Positions 34,378 to 42,800 of a DNA stretch of 64,000 nt are shown here, piece after piece. The stretch is from Gaetbulibacter_A sp043876815 (GTDB lineage: Bacteria > Bacteroidota > Bacteroidia > Flavobacteriales > Flavobacteriaceae): contig NZ_JBAWKA010000001.1 in assembly GCF_043876815.1 (NCBI RefSeq), forward strand, positions 1 to 64,000, read 5' to 3'. The first letter of the stretch is position 1, and each line of letters starts with the position of its first letter. Made by a program: the position numbers and the translations under genes. The notes below the pieces were generated by a model. It ran no database searches and had not been told where the DNA came from. It saw only the letters and a list, made by a program, of their open reading frames with translations.

Positions 34378-35322
34378 TTAATCTTTAAAATGTTCTAAAA
34401 GAAACTCCCTAATATGTTTTTCTCTAAATTGTAAATAGTCTTCAACGTTCGAGTCATCTATAGTTTTCATATATGAACCAAAGGCTTGTACCATTGCACT
34501 ATCCATTTCGTCTGATCTATCACATGCTGTTAGCATATTTCTCAAATGCTCAATTCTCTCTTTATCCTCCGCAAGTTCAATGAAATAATTAGTTAAGTCC
34601 TTATTGCCTTCAATGCCTCTCTTCGCGACTCTTTCGATTCTATTAAGGGAACCCAATTCGATACCAATCAGATCTCCTGGGGCCCAGAACCTTAAAGTAG
34701 GAATTTTGATTCTATAGGAACTGTCTTCCAAACAATGAGGTCTATATCCTGCTCTGGGATTAACGATTTTAACAGCCATTTCCCTTAAATCGCTTGATGT
34801 AAGCCAATTATTGTTTATAAACTTTTTAGTCTCCTCATCTGAAGTCAAGCAAAATAATAAAGGATTACCAGCGAAAATTAAACCTAATACCCTTTCAGGA
34901 TGATGTTCAGCAATCCATATAAGATCTTGGGTTGCAGGTTGTCTTGCCCATAGTACAGCTTTTTCGATACCCATAAAATCCATAAACTTTAGTAGATCCT
35001 CGGCTTGAGTGGCAACGTCAAAACCTAAATCTGTTTTAGTGCTTCTGCCATATCCTCTTCTAAGCGGTGTGAGAACGCGATATGAATCTGAAAGTCTGCT
35101 ATATAATGAAATTCTTTCTGGCGATTTATATGGGCCTTCTTCAAAATTGTTATGCATATCTTGCAATCGAATTAATGGAATACCATCTCCGCCAAAATCC
35201 ATATATTCAATTTGAATTTCTCCTAAATCTGCGATTTTAGATTCATAAGGAAGAGATTCCTGACTATATGAAATTGCTGAAGCATAGAATAATGAAATTG
35301 TAAATAGAAGAATATTTTTCAT
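34378..35322 (-). CDS. alpha/beta-hydrolase-fold lipoprotein-like secreted protein lacking the nucleophile
   Basis: 314 residues with a signal peptide (FTISLFYASAISYSQ). The fold is an alpha/beta hydrolase (YRVLTPLRRGYGRST, AEDLLKFMDFMGIEKAVLW, HHPERVLGLIFAGNP), but where active members have GHSxG this has WARQPA, so the nucleophile Ser is absent. No clear late His follows. A pseudoenzyme with a binding role is the likely reading, unless an unusual residue acts. Cassette ends GTTGTAGGACG and GATACAACG agree only over the inner six bases. Confidence 0.78.
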   Translation of the reverse strand: MKNILLFTISLFYASAISYSQESLPYESKIADLGEIQIEYMDFGGDGIPLIRLQDMHNNFEEGPYKSPERISLYSRLSDSYRVLTPLRRGYGRSTKTDLGFDVATQAEDLLKFMDFMGIEKAVLWARQPATQDLIWIAEHHPERVLGLIFAGNPLLFCLTSDEETKKFINNNWLTSSDLREMAVKIVNPRAGYRPHCLEDSSYRIKIPTLRFWAPGDLIGIELGSLNRIERVAKRGIEGNKDLTNYFIELAEDKERIEHLRNMLTACDRSDEMDSAMVQAFGSYMKTIDDSNVEDYLQFREKHIREFLLEHFKD

Positions 35323-35346
35323 TCAATTCAGTTTTTAATGTGATAC

Positions 35347-35538
35347 AACGTCTCGGCTATGATTAGTGTGGGTTGGTGATTAACAATTCCCATAGCACCA
35401 AAGCTCGTAGCCAAATCTTTTTGTTTTGTTTCATTTTTTGTTGTCTAAAGCGAAATCCCAAAGATTTTGCGACCTCATAAATATACACAGACATTAGCTC
35501 AAAAACCTAAATCCCACATTAATTATAGCCATTGTTAG
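35347..35538 (-). repeat. long attC-like site (192 bp)
   Basis: AACG to GTTAG with GGCTATGATTAG and CATTAATTATAGCC arms, but about 65 bp longer than usual. The inner stem is AGCGAAATCCcaaaGATTTTGC flanked by long AT-rich arms. Confidence 0.72.
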
Positions 35539-35550
35539 AGCCAGTATTTT

Positions 35551-36450
35551 TTAATCTACTGGATATATTATGAAGCTATCATGAACTTCTTTTGTTGGTG
35601 TCTCTCCCAATTTTGTTAGAGCACTTGAAAGTTCTTTTAATGTTTGTACGCTTAATGGAAGTTGATGTTCTTTCGGCTGGTAAATAGTTTCTATCGGGTA
35701 ATCAACTCCAGGTGTTTGTGTCATCTCAATGTGATTTCCAAGTATAGTTGAAATCTCATAATTGTCGGTGAATTTCTCAAGACGTTCAATACTCTTTTTA
35801 AATGCATTCCAATCTTTTACATACAATCTGCCTGGATAAAAAGTATCTCCTGTCAAAAGAATTTTTGTTGATTTGTCATAAACAGCAATTGAAGAAGCTT
35901 GATGTCCAGGAATCGGTATTATTTTCATTAATCGATTACCTAACTCAAAATCCACAATTTCTTCAGGCCAATTTGAGATATTATAAAAGCTCTTTAAGTC
36001 CTCAACTTCCAGACCAATAACAGTTGTATTTGGTTTTCCTTTAAACTGACCATCTGCTGCATAGTGGTCACCATGTTTATGAGTATGAGCCACAATTAAT
36101 TCTACTTCTCCGTTTTTTTTAGACCAATCGTTAATTATTTGTTTTACTGTTTTATAAAGAGGGAAGCTTTCATCATCTTTGGTTGCTCCAGTATCCATTA
36201 ATAAAGCTTTGTCCTCACCAAAAAACAAAAACATAAAAGGGGCTTCGTAATTTGTGCATTTGTTTTGACGTAAAATCCAAGTATTACTATTGTACTTAAC
36301 TATCTGAATTGGTGGTTCATCATTATCTTCACAGTTTTCAGAACCATGAATCCAATTTTGAACATTTAAATCAACAGTTTCCTCAATTAATGGCTTACAA
36401 GACCAAATAAAAACGAGTGTTGAAATTAATATTATAATTTTTGTTTTCAT
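35551..36450 (-). CDS. MBL-fold metallo-hydrolase lipoprotein
   Basis: 299 residues. Lipoprotein signal (IILISTLVFIWSC). Metallo-beta-lactamase fold: VAHTHKHGDHYAADG (HxHxDH, about residues 120-134), IPGHQASSIAVYD (His, about 175), ILLTGDTFYPGR (Asp), and LGNHIEMTQTPG (final His). Complete dinuclear metal site. Family members hydrolyse lactones, thioesters or beta-lactams; the specific substrate is unknown. Cassette ends GTTAGAGCCAGTATTTT and ATATTGGCTCTAAC pair over at least 11 bp. Confidence 0.88.
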   Translation of the reverse strand: MKTKIIILISTLVFIWSCKPLIEETVDLNVQNWIHGSENCEDNDEPPIQIVKYNSNTWILRQNKCTNYEAPFMFLFFGEDKALLMDTGATKDDESFPLYKTVKQIINDWSKKNGEVELIVAHTHKHGDHYAADGQFKGKPNTTVIGLEVEDLKSFYNISNWPEEIVDFELGNRLMKIIPIPGHQASSIAVYDKSTKILLTGDTFYPGRLYVKDWNAFKKSIERLEKFTDNYEISTILGNHIEMTQTPGVDYPIETIYQPKEHQLPLSVQTLKELSSALTKLGETPTKEVHDSFIIYPVD

Positions 36451-36459
36451 ATTGGCTCT

Positions 36460-36586
36460 AACGGTCTCGTATAACCGTGAGTTACGGGTTAATATGCGTT
36501 AATTTTCGGTTTGGCACAGACTTTAGCATTTCCGAGTAGATTAGGACGTAGTCGAATCCGCCGTAATTGCGGTTATACATTGTTGT
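36460..36586 (-). repeat. attC-like site (127 bp), diverged
   Basis: AACGG to GTTGT; arms TCGTATAACCGTGAGTTACG and CGTAATTGCGGTTATAC; inner part without the AAAATTCC palindrome. Confidence 0.75.
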
Positions 36587-36624
36587 ACTTTCGTTATTTT
36601 TTTAAACAGTTTTAACAAAGACTT

Positions 36625-37389
36625 TTATTTGACTTCTACAATTTTATTTATTTCGGAAATTATATTTAATCCAATTAATTTTGCTTCTTTATAGGGTATT
36701 AAAATACTCTTTTCCTGATTTACTGCTTGACTTACAATATTTCTAAATGCCACAGAATGATGCATTTTTTTAAATACGCTTTCAATTTCTTCTTGAGTCG
36801 TTTTTGTGCTTTTTAATTTTTCAGGGTCCATATAAATATATGCCATCACCAATGTTCTATCAATATCATATGCCTGTTTAGCTTCTAAATTTTCTAAAAA
36901 TTCATTAAAACTTTTTTCTGCTTCTTTTATTTGATAAGTTTTAGCATAATAGTCAATAATTAAATTGTTTAGGTTGGTACCATTTATTTTTCCTAGATAC
37001 GGTGAACTTTTTAAGGCATCATATGCACTGGTATTAGGTTGAAGATAAAAGTCCACATAAGAATATAGCGCGTAACGTGTATCATCAAAATAAAATGTCT
37101 TATTTAAAAAATTAAGCTGTTCTTTTTTAGTGTGATTTATTATAATTTCTCTTCTTTTAATAAGTGAATCTAATACCTGAATATCTTCTTTTATGTTTTC
37201 TTTAAGACTGGATAAATATTGATTTAATTCTTCTTTTCCCTTTTTTTCCTCGTTCCAATTATTAATAGACAATGCAATTAAAATCCCAATAACCACAAGT
37301 ATAATTTCTCCAACAGCGTACTTGAGATACTTTCCAGTCTTGTTTTCCAATAGCAAGTTTTGCCTTATTTTTCCAAAGAATTTAATCAT
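36625..37389 (-). CDS. DUF6090-like membrane-anchored cassette protein
   Basis: 254 residues: FFGKIRQNLLLENKTGK tail (Gly in place of Arg), helix YAVGEIILVVIGILIALSIN, then ALKSSPYLGKINGTNLNN and a C-terminal FRNIVSQAVNQEKS segment. It overlaps the start of the next gene's stop by 4 bp (ATGA), so it is translationally coupled to the gene at 37,386 in a two-gene cassette. Confidence 0.83.
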   Translation of the reverse strand: MIKFFGKIRQNLLLENKTGKYLKYAVGEIILVVIGILIALSINNWNEEKKGKEELNQYLSSLKENIKEDIQVLDSLIKRREIIINHTKKEQLNFLNKTFYFDDTRYALYSYVDFYLQPNTSAYDALKSSPYLGKINGTNLNNLIIDYYAKTYQIKEAEKSFNEFLENLEAKQAYDIDRTLVMAYIYMDPEKLKSTKTTQEEIESVFKKMHHSVAFRNIVSQAVNQEKSILIPYKEAKLIGLNIISEINKIVEVK

Positions 37390-38150
37390 CTTTTTGTTGA
37401 TAAGGTTGTAGCTATCTGAGGTCTATCACCGAGTTTTTCATTGATCAGATTGATCATTTCAACGGTTGATTCTAACTGTAATTCGGTAAAATCCTTAATA
37501 GCTTCTGAAAACTCCTTACGACCTGATATTTGGCTATTGATCGTAAATCGAAGTTCAGGATTAATTGAATAATCTTGCTGAATACTACCGTCTGAGTTTC
37601 GTCCAAATTTCATTCCATTGTTTGATACGAAAACACCATAAATGCTGTCGATTAGAAATAGATTGTTGTTTGTGATTACTGCCGTAAGATAATCCAGCTG
37701 TTGATAGTATCTAATGAGTTCATTTTTAAGCTCTTTGTCTTTAATGAGTACAATATTACCGGTTGATTCCAGATTGTTGAAGGTAGCTTTATTTGCAATA
37801 AAGGTACGACGAGTTGTAAGTTCAGATAATAAAGGTGCTATATCCGAAGTAGATGGAATTGGTTCTTGCATAAACATTAAAACACTATCTGCCTTGGCAA
37901 TCATTTCGGATTCATGGGCTAATTGCCCATCTATGATCTCCTTTTGTATCTCAAGGTCTTCACGAAGGTTTTCCAAAGAAATTCGGAGCAGCTCTTTGTT
38001 TTGAACACTCTGGTTCCAGTTACCGATTTGTACAGCGATGATGATACCGATCACAACGAGGAGTATTTCACCCACAGCATACAGGGCATACTTCCCAACT
38101 TTGCTATCAGCAATGAGGTTCTTACGAATGGTTCTAAAGAATTTAATCAT
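37386..38150 (-). CDS. DUF6090-like membrane-anchored cassette protein, upstream partner of a tandem pair
   Basis: 254 residues; diverged anchor (YAVGEILLVVIGIIIAVQIG, GNWNQ for NNWNE) and higher GC than its partner. Variable region: LENLREDLEIQKEIID, TFNNLESTGNIVLIKDKEL, RYYQQLDYL. Promoter-proximal gene of the pair. 5' leader GATAATAAAGCACAACG is the family-type cassette end. Confidence 0.83.
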   Translation of the reverse strand: MIKFFRTIRKNLIADSKVGKYALYAVGEILLVVIGIIIAVQIGNWNQSVQNKELLRISLENLREDLEIQKEIIDGQLAHESEMIAKADSVLMFMQEPIPSTSDIAPLLSELTTRRTFIANKATFNNLESTGNIVLIKDKELKNELIRYYQQLDYLTAVITNNNLFLIDSIYGVFVSNNGMKFGRNSDGSIQQDYSINPELRFTINSQISGRKEFSEAIKDFTELQLESTVEMINLINEKLGDRPQIATTLSTKR

Positions 38151-38178
38151 TAGTTAGTGGTTTCTGATAATAAAGCAC

Positions 38179-38304
38179 AACGTTGTTGTATATGGTTTGT
38201 TGCGTGTTTTAAGCACCTAATTTAGCAAATACAAACCAAATAGAAAATCCGAGAGGATTTTCGTAAGCAGGCTAGAACTAGCAATAAATTATATACGGTG
38301 TTGT
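38179..38304 (-). repeat. attC-like site (126 bp)
   Basis: AACG to GTTGT; GTATATGGTTTGTTGC and GCAATAAATTATATAC arms; centre GAAAATCCgagaGGATTTTC. Confidence 0.87.
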
Positions 38305-38311
38305 GCTTTCT

Positions 38312-39100
38312 TTATTTTTTTATTTCATCTTGTATTAAATCCAAAATCTCCAAGATTCTAAGACGCAAAGCTTGAGATTGTAGATTTGCACCTTTATTAT
38401 TCGCAATAGATATTGAAATCATTGACTCCAATTTTTTACTTGTCAATATTTCATTTAGAGTTGCACCTAGTCTGGAAGTTCCTATTTCTTCCTTGTATTC
38501 ATTTATATTTTTATCCAATAGCCAATAATGGTCAATGTCGTTAATAAAACTATTATAGATATCTCTACCCAATCCTAAATCTGATATAATTGGATCAAAT
38601 TGCTCATTCACTATTTTAGTCCAAACCACTTCGATTTCTATCACTCCAACCACATCAGAAGACCAGTTGGATAGTAACCGTTTTAATCTTCCATTACGAA
38701 TCAATCTTAAATTTTCCGTACTTGTTAAGTCATTTTGTATAGGATCGAATGTTGGATCATTACGTACCATAGCCAAGTCTTGAATTACACTATCACGAAC
38801 AATTCCAATAGGATTATCAAAAGCCCTTAACAATCTAAATCCCGAAGTAAGGATCTTTTTCCTAGTCTCAATTTTCTGTTCCAATTGTGCGAGATTAGCT
38901 TGATAGTCTTCTTGAAGTTGTTTAAGGATTATTTGTTCCTTTATTCTTTCTTTTCTTTCTTCATTCCAATTGTTAATGCTTAACGCAATCAAAATTCCAA
39001 TTACCACAAGTACAATTTCGCCGATAGCATATTTAAAATACTTTCCAGTTTTGTTTTCCATCAGTAAGTTTTGGCGAATTTTTCTAAAGAATTTTATCAT
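38312..39100 (-). CDS. DUF6090-like membrane-anchored cassette protein
   Basis: 262 residues: FFRKIRQNLLMENKTGK tail shared with the gene at 47,020, helix YAIGEIVLVVIGILIALSIN. The variable domain (QLEQKIETRKKILTSGF, TSTENLRLIRNGRLKRLL, a C-terminal LESMISISIANNKG) is unlike that of 47,020, showing a conserved anchor joined to an unrelated outer part. Confidence 0.83.
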   Translation of the reverse strand: MIKFFRKIRQNLLMENKTGKYFKYAIGEIVLVVIGILIALSINNWNEERKERIKEQIILKQLQEDYQANLAQLEQKIETRKKILTSGFRLLRAFDNPIGIVRDSVIQDLAMVRNDPTFDPIQNDLTSTENLRLIRNGRLKRLLSNWSSDVVGVIEIEVVWTKIVNEQFDPIISDLGLGRDIYNSFINDIDHYWLLDKNINEYKEEIGTSRLGATLNEILTSKKLESMISISIANNKGANLQSQALRLRILEILDLIQDEIKK

Positions 39101-39128
39101 TGGTTAGCGTTTTGTGATAATGAAGCAC

Positions 39129-39173
39129 AACGGTGAGTATATGAGTCGTTTTAATGGCTTATATACATTGTAG
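39129..39173 (-). repeat. short (45 bp) attC-like hairpin site
   Basis: AACGG, then GTATATGAGTC paired with GGCTTATATAC around GTTTTAAT, ending TTGTAGCGG. Confidence 0.7.
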
Positions 39174-39181
39174 CGGTAGTT

Positions 39182-40291
39182 TTATTTTTTAAGTATTTCA
39201 TTGATATAAATGGAACGGTATTTTTCTGGATATTCAACCTGTACTCCGTGCGTTCCATTTTCAAATAAAAACCATTTTTTAGATGGCGCAATAATTGAAT
39301 CAAAATACATCTTTGCTACAGACGTTTCGGTAAAATGGTCATTGTCTCCTTGTAATATGTAAACTGGTACTTTAAATTCTGGAATGTCCCTCATTAAATT
39401 CATATCGATAGCAGTAGATTCTAAAATCTTAGATGCAGGATAGTAAGATTCAGGACTATTTATCATATCTGTAAATTTTTCCTTAAAAGTCAACCCATTA
39501 TCTAAAAACATACTTTTAATAAAATTAAAATCGGCATCTAATTTTATCGGTGCATACTTCATTACAATCTTTCGTTCGATTTCAAAGGCTTCAGTTACTG
39601 AATTTTTTGAATTTTTAACATAAGGTGGTTTTCCAATTTGTTTTAATTGATTGATTGAAATGGTATCATTATATTTTTGGGATTCTGACATTGCAAATTC
39701 ATAAGATAATTCTTCTGAAAGTGATAGATTCGCCATCAGACCACTACCAATATAGGCGTGATATAATTCAGGTTTTTTTTGAACCATATAAGCTGCTACC
39801 GCTGTTCCCCACGATAAACCTTCGATGTAAATTTTATCTTTTTTGAACGTCTTTTTTAAGTGATTTGATAGTTCCAAACCATCATCTACTATATGGGTTA
39901 AGGTAATGGACGATTCAGGTATGCTGTTATTATAGGCTAGTCCAGAGCCTCTTTGTTCCCAATAACAAACCGTAAATATATCTTCCAAATCAACTCCTGT
40001 GAGTTTGTAAATTACAGGTAAAATTGGTGCGCCTGGTCCTCCGTGAACTATTAGTAGCACGGGATTATTTTTGTCTTTTCCTCTAATAGTAATCCTTTGT
40101 GGTACTCCATTTATTGTCATATCCTCGTGCATAGCGATACTATTCGGAAGAACATTACCCTTTTCGTCTAAAAATGGTTCTTCGTTTCCAGAACTATTAA
40201 TTCGGATTATTAGCAATACAACTAAAATAAATGCAACAATTGCTCCCAGTAAAACCAAAAACCACTTTCCTATTTTCTTTAATATTTTCAT
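39182..40291 (-). CDS. membrane-anchored proline-iminopeptidase-like alpha/beta hydrolase
   Basis: 369 residues. N-terminal membrane helix (FLVLLGAIVAFILVVLLIIR). VHGGPGAPILPV is the HGGPG signature of prolyl aminopeptidases; YWEQRGSGLAYN, nucleophile EGLSWGTAVA (Ser), LQGDNDHFTET (acid), ENGTHGVQVEYP (His). Probably a periplasm-facing peptidase or esterase. The 5' boundary has been deleted: a half attC directly abuts the start codon. Confidence 0.87.
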   Translation of the reverse strand: MKILKKIGKWFLVLLGAIVAFILVVLLIIRINSSGNEEPFLDEKGNVLPNSIAMHEDMTINGVPQRITIRGKDKNNPVLLIVHGGPGAPILPVIYKLTGVDLEDIFTVCYWEQRGSGLAYNNSIPESSITLTHIVDDGLELSNHLKKTFKKDKIYIEGLSWGTAVAAYMVQKKPELYHAYIGSGLMANLSLSEELSYEFAMSESQKYNDTISINQLKQIGKPPYVKNSKNSVTEAFEIERKIVMKYAPIKLDADFNFIKSMFLDNGLTFKEKFTDMINSPESYYPASKILESTAIDMNLMRDIPEFKVPVYILQGDNDHFTETSVAKMYFDSIIAPSKKWFLFENGTHGVQVEYPEKYRSIYINEILKK

Positions 40292-40340
40292 ATGTTCGTA
40301 AGTCGGCAGTGACCAAGCAATTAATTATACTCGGTGTTAG
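40292..40340 (-). repeat. attC half-site
   Basis: Only the right half of a site: TTCGTAAGTCGGCAGTGACC, GCAATTAATTATACTC, GTTAG. It matches the right half of the site at 47,816-47,942. The left half and the 5' core of the neighbouring cassette are gone. Confidence 0.78.
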
Positions 40341-40358
40341 CTGCTGGAATTTCGGATT

Positions 40359-40850
40359 TTAATGAAGACTAATGACTCTAGTCACAGTCCAATTTTCATC
40401 CGTTTTTTTCCAAATCATAATAAATCTACTTCCTTTAGATTTGTTTTCTGGTGTTTTTTTGTCATTAAATGCATGATAACCTATTTCAACAGCTCCGTAA
40501 TCTTTTATGGGGTAAACCTCTATACTACCCTCAATTAAGGTTCTTGTAACCTTTTCGCAAATATTATTTTTAAGGGCTATTAATAGTTTTTCTTTTGAGG
40601 TAGATATTCCTCCTCTGTCATGAAAAAACTCTAAATCTTCTGAATAAAGAGCGGTTTGCGTATCCATATCACAGGAATTGTAAGCGTCAAATAATTTTTT
40701 ATCCAATGATACAATCGTTTCATACAATTCTTGATTGGCAGGCACATAGGTTCTTCCTAAAATATCTTCATATGTTTCTTGTGAATAGCCTAATGAGGCT
40801 TGTAATATAATAATTGAGATCAAAAGCATTCTTACTTTTTGAAAAATCAT
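40359..40850 (-). CDS. secreted NTF2-like (DUF4440/SnoaL-type) protein
   Basis: 163 residues. Signal peptide (LLISIIILQASLGYSQ). NTF2-like cone fold of the DUF4440 type: LYETIVSLDKKLFDAYNSCD, LEFFHDRGG, IEVYPIKDYGAVEIGYHAF, GSRFIMIWKKTDENWTVTRV. Members bind small molecules or act as isomerases or hydrolases; ligand unknown. Ends GTTAGCTGC and GCAGCTAAC pair perfectly. Confidence 0.85.
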   Translation of the reverse strand: MIFQKVRMLLISIIILQASLGYSQETYEDILGRTYVPANQELYETIVSLDKKLFDAYNSCDMDTQTALYSEDLEFFHDRGGISTSKEKLLIALKNNICEKVTRTLIEGSIEVYPIKDYGAVEIGYHAFNDKKTPENKSKGSRFIMIWKKTDENWTVTRVISLH

Positions 40851-40892
40851 ATCATCTTTAATTTAGGTTCATGGTTTCTTATTCTTGCAGCT

Positions 40893-41017
40893 AACGGTCC
40901 CGGCTATGAGTAGTTGCGTGGTTTAGCATTTACTATTGCAAGTACACACCAAATTGGAAATTCCGCAGGAATTTCCAAAGTAGGCGAGAACAAGCAATTA
41001 CTTATAGCCATTGTTGT
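40893..41017 (-). repeat. attC-like site (125 bp)
   Basis: AACGG to GTTGT; GGCTATGAGTAGTTGC and GCAATTACTTATAGCC arms; centre GGAAATTCCgcaGGAATTTCC. Confidence 0.88.
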
Positions 41018-41026
41018 ACGGCGTTT

Positions 41027-42040
41027 TTATTTTAATTCAAATTTCTGAATTCTATTTCCTAAAATATCTCCGACAAAAATATTTCCCTCATTATCGATTT
41101 GAATATCGTGATATCTTGCTATAGGTCCATTGTAAAATCCAGTTCTACCAAATTGTAATTGTAGGTTAGCATCCAAATCAAAGCGAAAAATATCAGAACC
41201 TTTTATAATAGAATCATTATCAATCCAATAGTCTATTCCAAAAAGATGGTTTTTATGATTGTCAATGGTTACAGAATATAATTGGTCAGTTGTTCCATTT
41301 TGCCAGAGGGCAATAAAATTCCCTTTAGCGTCAAATTTCTGAATTCTATTGTTTTCGCGGTCAGCGACATAAACATTTCCATTTTTATCTAAATCAATTC
41401 CGTGTGGGATATTGAATTCTCCTTTTTTATTTCCGAATTTCCCCCATTCAAATAAATATGTTCCATCTTTGGAAAATTTAATAACTCGACTGTTACCATA
41501 CCCATCACTTACGTAGAATGAACCGTCCTCTGTAACAGCGATATCGGTTGGAAGATTAAAATGTTGAGAATCGTTTCCTGAAACTTTAGCTTCACCTAAT
41601 GTCATTAATAAGTTTCCACTCGAATCAAATTTGAAAACTTGGTGAAGCCCACAGTCAGTAACCCAAATATTATCATCATTATCAACTTCAAGTCCGTGTG
41701 GCATTATGAACAAATTGCTACCCCAGGAATTTAGAATTTTGCCTGTTTTAGAATCTATTACTGATATAGTATTTTCTTTAATTAAAGGTATGTGTGAAAT
41801 TGGCATAGTTTCCCAAACTCTACCAGAACGATGAAATGCAATTATATTTCCTTTGCTATCAAGTCCTAGTCCAGTTGGACTTCCTAAAGTGAAATTGTTG
41901 GGCAAATTTGGCCAATCATTTACTAAAACATAAGAATCATAATTATCAGATTCTTTGACGGTTTTCTTTTCAGCATTTTTACAGCCTAATATCAGGAATG
42001 CTATTAGAAGTATTAAGCTTCCATTTCTTTTTAATTTCAT
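41027..42040 (-). CDS. NHL-repeat propeller lipoprotein
   Basis: 337 residues. Lipoprotein signal (LLIAFLILGC). Six NHL-type blades: GLGLDSKGNIIAFH, GLEVDNDDNIWVTDC, DIAVTEDGSFYVSDG, GIDLDKNGNVYVADREN, VTIDNHKNHLFGID, DIQIDNEGNIFVGDI, with NRIQKF ends. Similar to peptidylglycine-lyase-like propellers; most such bacterial proteins bind polymers or act as sensors. Ends GTTGTACGGCG and GACGTACAACG pair. Confidence 0.87.
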   Translation of the reverse strand: MKLKRNGSLILLIAFLILGCKNAEKKTVKESDNYDSYVLVNDWPNLPNNFTLGSPTGLGLDSKGNIIAFHRSGRVWETMPISHIPLIKENTISVIDSKTGKILNSWGSNLFIMPHGLEVDNDDNIWVTDCGLHQVFKFDSSGNLLMTLGEAKVSGNDSQHFNLPTDIAVTEDGSFYVSDGYGNSRVIKFSKDGTYLFEWGKFGNKKGEFNIPHGIDLDKNGNVYVADRENNRIQKFDAKGNFIALWQNGTTDQLYSVTIDNHKNHLFGIDYWIDNDSIIKGSDIFRFDLDANLQLQFGRTGFYNGPIARYHDIQIDNEGNIFVGDILGNRIQKFELK

Positions 42041-42070
42041 TATTTGGTCGGGTTAGTTTAAATGACGTAC

Positions 42071-42199
42071 AACGTGTTTGTATATGGAAAGTTGCGTGTT
42101 TGTGTGCGAGGATTTTCCGAAGGAAAATCAGAAGCTAGCAAACAAAGCAACTAACATTGGTTAAGGATAAAACTAACAATTTTTTATATACTGTGTTGG
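42071..42199 (-). repeat. attC-like site, variant C (129 bp)
   Basis: AACG to GTTGG; ATATGGAAAGTTGCGTG; GAGGATTTTCCgaaGGAAAATC; CAATTTTTTATATAC. Confidence 0.82.
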
Positions 42200-42209
42200 C
42201 AGTAGTTTT

Positions 42210-42562
42210 TTATTTTTCAAGGTCTTGATTTTTAATTCCCATTTTCGATTCCGTTAATTCGTTTGTACAAATATTAAAGTCCAGAATTAAATGATTAGGT
42301 CGAAATCGGATTGAGCAAGAGTCAAGTCTTTTTCCGGTTCCAATATTCTGTCCATTTTTATAGAGATAATAGGTTGAATATCTTGGTCCAGCAAAACCAA
42401 TACAACTTTTATCTTTTACCTCATATTCAGCAATTTTAGCATTATTTTTACGTTACATTCTTCTCCCGCAGCTTTTAGAAATTTGGTTAAAAGAATATAA
42501 CCTCCTGCAATTATTAATGCAAAAATTGAAAGAACTATAATTAAAATTCTTTTAAGTTTCAT
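42210..42562 (-). pseudogene. frameshifted small membrane-anchored cassette gene
   Basis: Not a single open frame. From ATG at 42,562: KRILIIVLSIFALIIAGGYI (membrane helix), then KAAGEECNVK. After a one-base loss in the run of five A's (plus-strand T's 42,445-42,449) the next frame continues as NAKIAEYEVKDKSC, STYYLYKNGQNIGTG, SIRFRPNHLILDFN and ends NQDLEK. Together about 118 residues. Cassette ends GTTGGCAGTAG and TTACTGCAAAC match with one mismatch, so it was a normal cassette. Function unknown. Confidence 0.75.
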
Positions 42563-42612
42563 AATTCAATTTTCCATTTAAATGCAACCTTAAGTTTTTC
42601 GAAATTACTGCA

Positions 42613-42740
42613 AACGTTTGGTGTATGATTAGGTTCGAGGCTAACACCTAATTTAGTAAACAAACACTGACAGAAGAAAATTCCGCAGGAATTTTCCAAA
42701 TAAGCACATGTAATAGCAATTAATTATACACGGTGTTGTG
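42613..42740 (-). repeat. attC-like site (128 bp)
   Basis: AACG to GTTGTG; GTGTATGATTAG and GCAATTAATTATACAC arms; centre GAAAATTCCgcaGGAATTTTC. Confidence 0.86.
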
Positions 42741-42800
42741 CTTTCGTTATTAATTTTCTTTATCTAAGAAGTTGGCATAGCCCTTCAGTTCTAATATATC

